Part shown: piece after piece, positions 7,465 through 12,089 of the stretch | Layout: every line of letters starts with the position of its first letter | Numbering within the stretch: position 1 is the stretch's first letter | Source of the DNA: Deltaproteobacteria bacterium | GTDB lineage: Bacteria; Desulfobacterota; Syntrophia; Syntrophales; Smithellaceae | Assembly: GCA_019136325.1 (NCBI GenBank) | Contig: JAGVUJ010000143.1 | Coordinates: forward strand, 1-12,089 | DNA length: 12,089 nt | Reading direction: 5' to 3' | Notes under the pieces: model-generated | What the model was told of the DNA's origin: nothing | Seen by the model: the letters and a program-made list of their open reading frames with translations, nothing else | Database searches by the model: none | Position numbers and translations under genes: made by a program

Positions 7465-7774
7465 TTTCCAATGATTTATCCGGAGTAAATTAACGCCTTC
7501 GCATTAAAGTCCATCACAGGTATGAACCCCAGGGGAAGCCCTGGACACTAATTCCACAGCAAGCTGCCGAATGTCATACTCTCCGCTGTGCGGGATTGTT
7601 CCCAATCCTGATGTATCGGCATTGGATAGTTCGTCCTACAAATTGCAGTGCGCTTCGCTTCTTAAATTTGGGACTCACTACGACTTACAAATTTCAATAC
7701 ACTTCGTTTTTGAAACTTGAGCCTCCCAATAAACAGTCAATCACTGGTGCGGAAATGAAACGTGATCTGAAATT
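7465..7774. other. 310-bp non-coding spacer rich in inverted repeats
   Basis: No credible coding sequence is seen on either strand between the PurF-like stop and the ispG start. The plus strand shows several potential hairpins. CCAGGG-GAAG-CCCTGG occupies 7529-7544. CACAGC (7555-7560) can pair with GCTGTG (7585-7590). GGATTG-TTCC-CAATCC occupies 7593-7608. Two larger repeat-derived hairpins lie at 7639-7670 and 7688-7719, the second inside an outer stem TTGGGA..CTCA (7668-7677) with TGAG..TCCCAA (7718-7729). None is followed by a T-run on the minus strand, so none is a plain intrinsic terminator. The block may be a decayed mobile repeat, a structured RNA or an untranslated region; the sequence does not decide among these. 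Confidence 0.6.
7636..7730. repeat. Two degenerate ~49-bp direct repeats, each hairpin-forming
   Basis: The units beginning CTACAAATTGCAG (7636 onward) and TTACAAATTTCAA (7685 onward) align over about 45 bases with a 49-base offset. They share ACAAATT, CTTCG and the following AAxTTG-like segment, with scattered substitutions, many of them transitions. In unit 1 CAAATT (7639-7644) pairs with AATTTG (7665-7670). In unit 2 CAAATTTCAA (7688-7697) pairs with TTGAAACTTG (7710-7719); as minus-strand RNA the single mismatch becomes a G-U pair, giving a 10-bp stem. Retained pairing despite base changes hints at selection on structure. Confidence 0.55.
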
Positions 7775-9178
7775 CTATTTGCCCAGCCAGCAGTGCAGAC
7801 ATAATTGCTCTGCAGGAAGCCCTATGGCTGCGATCATATCGTCAATCGCCAGATATTTCAGGGACGTCACATTTAAATCCCGACGAATCCATTCAATCAT
7901 GCGGGCGTACTTTTCCGACTGGTTGTTCAGATACTCTTCCGGATTTTCAATATCTTTCCCTTCCAGCGCGCGAATCGCCTTGCGGCAGGCCAGTTCACCC
8001 GTTGTTCTCGTTGAGGATGTATAAATACAGGGATACATTAACGGCGGACAGGCCGGACGAATATGAATTTCCTTTGCGCCATTGTCCCATAATTTCTTGA
8101 TTGTCAGATTCTTGAGTTGCGTGCCGCGGACGATGGAATCGTCACAAATGATGATGCGGTTGCCGTTGATGACCTCCCGCACGGCGCAAAGTTTCATTGT
8201 GGCCACAAGATCTCTTATTTCCTGGGCCGGAGGCGTATAGCTCCGTCCATAACCCGGCGTGTATTTTACCAGCGCCCGGCGATAGGGAATACCCGACGCC
8301 ATCGCATAACCGATGGCATGGCCGACGCCGGAATCGGGAACCCCGGAAACGAAATCAGCCGTCACGTTGTCCCGTCTGGCCAGGTATCCGCCGCATCTTT
8401 CCCGCGTGCCTTCCACGCTGATGCCTTCGTAAGAGGACGAGGGATAACCGGTATAGATCCATAAAAATGAACATATTTTTTTCTCGGCGCCCGCAGGTTT
8501 AACCGATTTCACGCCATCGGTCGTCAGTTGAACAATTTCTCCCGGTCCCAGAAACTGCAACAATTCGTAACCGAGATTTTCAAATGAACTCGCTTCCGTG
8601 GCCACCACGTAAGACTTCTCCTGCGGGTTTTTGCTTTTGCCGACGGCCAGAGGAAAACGTCCGAATTTGTCTCTGGCGGCATAAATGCCTTCTGTCGTCA
8701 TGACCAGGGCGCAGATGGATCCTTCAATCGCGCCGCGCATGGAGGCAATGCCCTCGACGATGTTATCACCGCGGTTAATCAGATAAGATACGATTTCGGC
8801 GTTGTTGATGTCTCCGCCGGCTCTTTCCCCGAAGTTGGCGCCGTCATTGAGCAGATCATGAACCAGTTGATTTTTATTATTGATCAGTCCGACGGCTGCA
8901 ACTGCGTACACGCCGAACCGGGAACGGAATATCAGCGGCTGAGGCGTGTCGTCATCAATCGCGCCAATTCCGAAGAACCCGTCCATCTTCTTATATTCAT
9001 CAACAAACCGGGATTTAAATTGAACCTGGGAAACACTGTGGACCGTCTTGTAAAAACCCTGGGCGCCGAGTACGGCCATTCCCGCGTGTTCCGTTCCCAG
9101 ATGCGAATGGTAATCGGTTCCGTAAAAAAGAGTCTTAACGCAATTGTCCGATGATACAACTCCAAAAATGCCGCCCAT
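7775..9178 (-). CDS. PurF-like amidophosphoribosyltransferase paralogue lacking the glutaminase nucleophile
   Basis: 467 residues, aligning end to end with PurF, which makes 5-phosphoribosylamine from PRPP and glutamine. The C-terminal phosphoribosyltransferase half looks intact: GVPDSG (279-284), KY..YGRSYTPPAQEIR (305-322) corresponding to the catalytic loop, and the PRPP loop RIIICDDSIVRGT (341-353). C236, C384, C460 and C463 occupy the positions of the four Fe-S cysteines of Bacillus-type PurF. The N-terminal Ntn-glutaminase half keeps its fold-like pattern but starts MGGIFGVVSS, so the Cys that must follow Met is Gly. The GHxRY.T, NG and SDTE-type motifs are replaced by GAIDDDTPQPL, VGLINN and NNAE. 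Glutamine hydrolysis is therefore unlikely; an ammonia-dependent, regulatory or different PRPP-linked role is possible. Start choice is firm: AGGAG lies ten bases upstream and no other start restores the Cys. Wide gaps on both sides suggest its own transcription unit. I believe similar MGG-starting homologues exist in other anaerobes (recall, not checked). Confidence 0.85.
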   Translation of the reverse strand: MGGIFGVVSSDNCVKTLFYGTDYHSHLGTEHAGMAVLGAQGFYKTVHSVSQVQFKSRFVDEYKKMDGFFGIGAIDDDTPQPLIFRSRFGVYAVAAVGLINNKNQLVHDLLNDGANFGERAGGDINNAEIVSYLINRGDNIVEGIASMRGAIEGSICALVMTTEGIYAARDKFGRFPLAVGKSKNPQEKSYVVATEASSFENLGYELLQFLGPGEIVQLTTDGVKSVKPAGAEKKICSFLWIYTGYPSSSYEGISVEGTRERCGGYLARRDNVTADFVSGVPDSGVGHAIGYAMASGIPYRRALVKYTPGYGRSYTPPAQEIRDLVATMKLCAVREVINGNRIIICDDSIVRGTQLKNLTIKKLWDNGAKEIHIRPACPPLMYPCIYTSSTRTTGELACRKAIRALEGKDIENPEEYLNNQSEKYARMIEWIRRDLNVTSLKYLAIDDMIAAIGLPAEQLCLHCWLGK

Positions 9179-9187
9179 TGATTTTTA

Positions 9188-9193
9188 CTCCTG
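9188..9193 (-). promoter_or_regulatory. Ribosome binding site of the PurF-like gene
   Basis: The minus strand reads CAGGAG, nine bases before the ATG at 9178. This fixes the start and confirms that the protein begins Met-Gly-Gly, without the catalytic Cys. Confidence 0.75.
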
Positions 9194-9204
9194 TTATGTC
9201 ATTG

Positions 9205-9236
9205 AGGAAACAGATGTTCCGACTCGTGTGTTTCCT
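9205..9236 (-). promoter_or_regulatory. Leader hairpin or operator before the PurF-like gene
   Basis: AGGAAACA (9205-9212) and TGTTTCCT (9229-9236) are perfect 8-base inverted arms around 16 bases, 11 bases upstream of the AGGAG ribosome site. This could be an RNA hairpin in the leader or a protein operator. It does not match the E. coli PurR operator. It has no T-run, so it is not an intrinsic terminator. The rest of the 220-base gap holds no gene and no clear promoter, only a short GC hairpin (CGGGC/GCCCG) just after the coaD stop without a T-tract. Confidence 0.4.
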
Positions 9237-9398
9237 TCCTTAAATCTTTTTCAAGAAAGTGGCGCAGAATAAATGCTTGAACGCTCCGTTGAAAACCGTT
9301 CCGGATCTGTTTCACCCGTCGTTTTCATTCCCCGTCGCCGTCATGCCCGTTACCGGTCCGGATGATGACGTGTTCCGGGCGCTGCCCGATATTGCCGT

Positions 9399-9902
9399 CT
9401 AGCTTTTGACGCTGTATTTCTCCGTTAATCTCTGATTCACATTATCCGGAACCAGCCCCTTGACCGAACCTCCCAGGCTGGCCACTTCTTTAATCAGTTT
9501 GGAGCTGGTAAAAAACCATTTAAATCCGCTCATCAGAAAAACCGTTTCAATGTGTTTGGTCTGACGACGGTTCATCAAGGCCATCTGAAATTCGTATTCA
9601 AAATCGGATAAAGCCCGCATCCCGCGCAGGATGATATTGGCCCCCGACATTTTCAGGTAATCAACCAGCAGGCCGGAGTAGCAATCCACTCTGATCCCCG
9701 GAGTGTCTTTAAAGATCTCCCGAATCATTTCCATGCGTTCTTCAACATTAAAGAGATAGACTTTATTGGGATTGTAGGCGATCAGAATGATTATTTCGTC
9801 AAACATCCTTACCCCTCTTTTGATGATATCCACATGTCCGTTGGTGATGGGATCGAACGACCCCGGATATATGGCAATCCTTTTTGTAAAATCGTCCTGC
9901 AT
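9399..9902 (-). CDS. coaD: Phosphopantetheine adenylyltransferase
   Basis: 167 residues, the usual family length of about 160. It transfers AMP from ATP to 4'-phosphopantetheine, forming dephospho-CoA, the penultimate step of CoA synthesis. It is a small cytosolic hexameric nucleotidyltransferase. The motif GSFDPITNGHVD (14-25, with T20 and H23 of the T/HxGH signature) binds ATP. LRGMRALSDFEYEFQMALMN (92-111) and SSKLIKEVASLGG (133-145) are the other family blocks. An in-frame ATG at 9965 would add 21 residues that overlap rsmD by 64 bases. I chose the ATG at 9902 because it lies just ahead of the conserved RIAIYPGSFDP, has GGAG eight bases upstream, and forms a one-base TAATG overlap with rsmD. 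The rsmD-coaD pair is a widespread bacterial arrangement. Confidence 0.96.
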   Translation of the reverse strand: MQDDFTKRIAIYPGSFDPITNGHVDIIKRGVRMFDEIIILIAYNPNKVYLFNVEERMEMIREIFKDTPGIRVDCYSGLLVDYLKMSGANIILRGMRALSDFEYEFQMALMNRRQTKHIETVFLMSGFKWFFTSSKLIKEVASLGGSVKGLVPDNVNQRLTEKYSVKS

Positions 9903-10459
9903 TATTCTTTCTCCATTTTCAAAAAAGTTAAGGCATTCGCGCCGTATTTTCTCTGATCGGTGCAATGAAAAGCTTCCAGCGCCGCTTCAGATATCGTTTC
10001 CTGGACGGAATGCTGAATCACAATAACGCCACTCTCCCGGAGTACGTCGTATTTTTTTAAAAGAGTCAGTGTCTTCGTCACTAAACCGCGATGATACGGC
10101 GGATCGGCAAAAACAATGTCAAATGCAATTTTCTTTTCACAAAGATCACGTAATGCGTAATGAACGTCCGTAGCCATCACGCCAAACGTTTCATCCGGAC
10201 AGCAGGTCGGAATATTCTTTTTAATCATGTCGGCGAGCTTGCGATTGCTTTCCACAAAATAAACTTTTTTTGCTTCGCGACTCGCGGCTTCCATACCGAC
10301 ACTGCCCGATCCGGCAAAAAGATCGAGAAACGTTTTATCTTCCAAAGAACCGATCAGATTAAAAAGGGCTTCTCTTAAAAAATCGGTTGTCGGTCTTTCT
10401 TTTGATGCGGAAGGAAAAAGCAAAGTCTTTCCTCTGGCCTTTCCTCCTGTAATCCTCAT
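9902..10459 (-). CDS. rsmD: 16S rRNA (guanine(966)-N2)-methyltransferase RsmD
   Basis: 185 residues, full length. It methylates N2 of G966 of 16S rRNA in the 30S head using S-adenosylmethionine. The N-terminus MRITGGKARGKTL and RPTTDFLREALFNLI (22-36) are family-specific. The Rossmann SAM site is seen as FLDLFAGSGSVGMEA (44-58), and E70 closes strand two. The catalytic DPPY tetrad at 119-122 marks an exocyclic-amino methyltransferase. A 37-base gap separates it from pssA upstream, and its stop shares one base with the coaD start. The ribosome site is weak (only AAAG near the ATG), so expression may depend on readthrough from pssA. Confidence 0.95.
   Translation of the reverse strand: MRITGGKARGKTLLFPSASKERPTTDFLREALFNLIGSLEDKTFLDLFAGSGSVGMEAASREAKKVYFVESNRKLADMIKKNIPTCCPDETFGVMATDVHYALRDLCEKKIAFDIVFADPPYHRGLVTKTLTLLKKYDVLRESGVIVIQHSVQETISEAALEAFHCTDQRKYGANALTFLKMEKE
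9911..9914 (-). promoter_or_regulatory. Ribosome binding site deciding the coaD start
   Basis: GGAG inside the last codons of rsmD lies eight bases before the ATG at 9902. It supports the short coaD form over the upstream in-frame ATG at 9965. Confidence 0.6.
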
Positions 10460-10496
10460 ATGGCTTTACGAATAAACTTTAACAGATCCCGTTTTT

Positions 10497-11279
10497 TTAC
10501 TGCTTTTCATTTTTAATGTCTTGATTCGTCTCTCCCGCCTTCTGGTACGTCTTCCGGTCAAATTTGATCACCCACCAAACCGGCCCCGATAGGGCATACC
10601 CGAGGAAAATTACGAAGAACATAATCTCCGGCTCGGCCACAATGATAATCAGCAAAATAGTCGACCAGAAAAAGATGGTGAATGGTTTACGGGCAAGCAG
10701 GGACATATCCTTGAAACTGTAATATTTGACGCTGCTGACCATCAGCAACGATATGATAATAACGAAGACCATGATGAAGAGGTTGTGGAATTTTCCTTCC
10801 GCGCCGACATAGTCAAAGAAAATAACCATTGTCGCGATGACGGACGCCGCGGCGGGAATGGGCAGACCGTTGAATACCTTGCTTTCAATAATGCCGATCT
10901 GAATATTGTAACGGGCCAGTCTCAACGCGCCGCAGAGCACGAAAAGGAAAGCGACGATCCAGCCCCATTTGCCGTAAATCGATAATGACCAACTGTAGGC
11001 CAGCAGAGCCGGAGCAACGCCGAACGCTATGACGTCAGCGAGAGAATCATATTCCGCGCCGAATTTACTCGTGGTATTGGTCAGACGGGCAACCCGGCCG
11101 TCGAGTCCGTCAAAGATCACCGACACCAGAACGGCTATCGACGCCGGAACAAAATGCTCTTTAAAGGATGCGATCATGGAATAGAATCCGCAAAACAAAC
11201 TGGCCGAGGTGAACAGGTTGGGAAGCAGATAGATGCCTTTTTTCATACGAACTTTACGGACTGAATTTTCCATGTTCAT
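10497..11279 (-). CDS. pssA: CDP-diacylglycerol-serine O-phosphatidyltransferase
   Basis: 260 residues. This integral membrane enzyme makes phosphatidylserine from CDP-diacylglycerol and serine. It carries the complete CDP-alcohol phosphotransferase motif: D57, D60, G61, A64, R65, G74, D78 and D82 in DGLDGRVAR...FGAEYDSLAD. Several hydrophobic segments (about 19-36, 44-56, 84-98, 105-118, 141-156, 166-183, 200-216 and 217-236) indicate roughly eight membrane spans. The tail from 240 is hydrophilic and charged. It belongs to the Bacillus-type class II PssA family, not the soluble E. coli type. The start overlaps the psd stop as ATGA, with GGGG eight bases upstream; M3 is a less likely alternative start. 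Its product is the substrate of the psd enzyme, so the two form a phosphatidylethanolamine cassette. Confidence 0.95.
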   Translation of the reverse strand: MNMENSVRKVRMKKGIYLLPNLFTSASLFCGFYSMIASFKEHFVPASIAVLVSVIFDGLDGRVARLTNTTSKFGAEYDSLADVIAFGVAPALLAYSWSLSIYGKWGWIVAFLFVLCGALRLARYNIQIGIIESKVFNGLPIPAAASVIATMVIFFDYVGAEGKFHNLFIMVFVIIISLLMVSSVKYYSFKDMSLLARKPFTIFFWSTILLIIIVAEPEIMFFVIFLGYALSGPVWWVIKFDRKTYQKAGETNQDIKNEKQ

Positions 11280-11920
11280 GACAAATACCCCAAAACCGTC
11301 TGACCCGCTTTGACCTTATCTTTCAGCTTGACGGATATGTTAGAATCTTCCGGCAGATAGACATCCACTCTGGAACCGAAACAAATAATGCCGAAGCGCT
11401 CTCCTTTTCCGATCGTCATCTTCGGAGCGACCCAGCAGACAATTCGACGGGCAACCAGACCGGCAATCTGCACGGTCCAGACCATCCGCCCATCCGGCGT
11501 GCGAATAAGCACCTCATTTCTTTCATTATCTTCGGAAGCTTTATCCAGGCTTGCTGTAATGAATTTCCCGGGGTGGTATTTGATGGCCTCGATGGTTCCG
11601 TCATACGGCGCCCGGTTGACGTGCACGTTGAAAACATTCATAAAAATGCTTATTTTCTTGAAATTTCCGGATATGGTTCCGTTCATTTTAATGTTTTCGA
11701 TTTTGATGACTTTACCGTCGGCTGGACAGATCAGGACCTTTTCCTCCTCCTGAAAAGACCGCTCCGGATTGCGGAAAAACCAGACAATGAACATTGTCAG
11801 AAGGGTAAATAAACTGATTAACCACCAATTACCGCCTAAAAACGCTACAAAAACTGTAACAATAAGAGAAAAAGCCACGAAAGGATAACCTTCAGGAGCG
11901 ATAATACTGTCATGCTTCAT
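11276..11920 (-). CDS. psd: Phosphatidylserine decarboxylase proenzyme (short pyruvoyl type)
   Basis: 214 residues, matching the short PSD-A form rather than the roughly 320-residue E. coli type. It decarboxylates phosphatidylserine to phosphatidylethanolamine at the membrane. Two close hydrophobic segments (about 13-29 and 32-49) anchor the N-terminus. Conserved parts include CPADGKV (65-71), MNVFNVHVNRAPYDG (94-108), NERN (132-135) and RFGIICFGSRVDVYLP (175-190). Self-cleavage between G182 and S183 would give a beta chain and a small alpha chain whose N-terminal Ser becomes the pyruvoyl cofactor. It is the first gene of the unit and overlaps pssA by four bases. A leader of about 90 bases separates it from a likely promoter. 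Confidence 0.95.
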   Translation of the reverse strand: MKHDSIIAPEGYPFVAFSLIVTVFVAFLGGNWWLISLFTLLTMFIVWFFRNPERSFQEEEKVLICPADGKVIKIENIKMNGTISGNFKKISIFMNVFNVHVNRAPYDGTIEAIKYHPGKFITASLDKASEDNERNEVLIRTPDGRMVWTVQIAGLVARRIVCWVAPKMTIGKGERFGIICFGSRVDVYLPEDSNISVKLKDKVKAGQTVLGYLS

Positions 11921-11940
11921 AAATATATCTTTTCTAAATA

Positions 11941-11960
11941 GTGTTAATATTTAATATCAC
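11941..11960. repeat. AT-rich imperfect palindrome in the psd leader
   Basis: GTGTTAATATTTAATATCAC pairs at seven of ten positions across its centre, 21 bases upstream of the psd ATG. It could be a weak operator or simply AT-rich leader sequence. Confidence 0.25.
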
Positions 11961-12016
11961 ATCCGCTGCAACCGTCTGCATTGTCCATCAGATCAATCCG
12001 AATAAAAGGACTTTTT

Positions 12017-12045
12017 CTGATATATCAATTGACCATTCTTGTCAA
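12017..12045 (-). promoter_or_regulatory. Likely sigma70 promoter of psd-pssA-rsmD-coaD
   Basis: The minus strand has a perfect -35 box TTGACA (12040-12045). The -10 box is either TATCAG at 12017-12022 (17-base spacer) or TATATC at 12019-12024 (15-base spacer). The start would be near 12010, leaving about 90 bases of leader. The spacer contains the palindrome TCAATTGA (12025-12032), also found next to the amidase promoter. Further upstream, CCGACTTG followed by five T (about 12066-12078) may be the 3' half of a terminator for a gene outside the window. Confidence 0.5.
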
Positions 12046-12089
12046 TAAATCTTTAATTTTTATAGAAAAACAAGTCGGATTTACCGCAT

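Noticed and set aside
7636..7730. The two 49-bp repeats as a CRISPR array or retron RNA
   Set aside because: Only two copies with many differences, no spacer-like unique sequence of fixed length, and no cas or reverse transcriptase gene in the window.
7596..8024. Plus-strand open frame running from the spacer into the PurF-like gene
   Set aside because: More than half is antisense to the conserved C-terminus of the PurF-like protein, and the remainder crosses hairpin repeats. No ribosome site is visible.
9179..9398. Possible short gene or purine-type riboswitch in the coaD/PurF-like gap
   Set aside because: The longest plausible plus-strand frame is about 30 codons with no ribosome site. 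I could not trace the core of a known purine riboswitch; only the 8-bp inverted repeat and a short GC hairpin stand out.
9903..9965. Upstream in-frame ATG that would lengthen coaD by 21 residues
   Set aside because: The added residues overlap rsmD by 64 bases and precede the conserved N-terminus. The ATG at 9902 has a better ribosome site and forms the usual TAATG junction.
12066..12089. End of an upstream gene with its terminator
   Set aside because: CCGACTTG followed by T residues suggests the 3' half of a terminator, and a TAA is present at 12081-12083. The matching arm and any coding frame lie outside the window, so neither can be supported.

Overview
The window is an ordinary bacterial housekeeping region in which every recognisable gene lies on the minus strand. 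Protein style, about 50% GC, a bifunctional Rel/SpoT enzyme, a short pyruvoyl-type phosphatidylserine decarboxylase and a partial gene resembling small phasin-like proteins of syntrophic anaerobes together suggest a Desulfobacterota (deltaproteobacterial) anaerobe, perhaps Syntrophales (Syntrophus/Smithella-like). This placement is inference from the sequence alone.

In the direction of transcription (high to low coordinates): (1) a promoter region at 11921-12089 leads into psd and pssA, a four-base-overlapping pair that makes phosphatidylethanolamine, followed closely by rsmD (16S rRNA m2G966 methyltransferase) and coaD (coenzyme A synthesis), which overlap by one base. (2) After a 220-bp gap with a leader hairpin comes a lone gene for a PurF-like protein with a decayed glutaminase half. 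(3) A 310-bp non-coding stretch full of inverted repeats, with two degenerate 49-bp direct repeats, separates it from (4) ispG-proS-rel: isoprenoid synthesis, prolyl-tRNA charging and (p)ppGpp metabolism, with a one-base stop/start overlap between ispG and proS. (5) A good sigma70-type promoter starts a last unit: a secreted zinc amidase, rph (RNase PH), rdgB (ITP/XTP pyrophosphatase) and tRNA-Pro(UGG), ending in a hairpin terminator. (6) Beyond it, another promoter drives a gene cut off by the window start.

Functionally, unit 1 joins membrane lipid, rRNA methylation and CoA functions; unit 4 joins isoprenoid precursors, translation and the stringent response; unit 5 joins wall hydrolysis, tRNA 3' trimming (RNase PH) and nucleotide-pool cleaning with a tRNA.

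There is no phage, IS transposase, CRISPR array or defence locus. The items most worth a second look are the glutaminase-dead PurF-like protein, the rdgB stop codon lying inside the tRNA-Pro gene, and the structured non-coding block at about 7515-7735. None of these amounts to clear evidence for a new multi-gene system.
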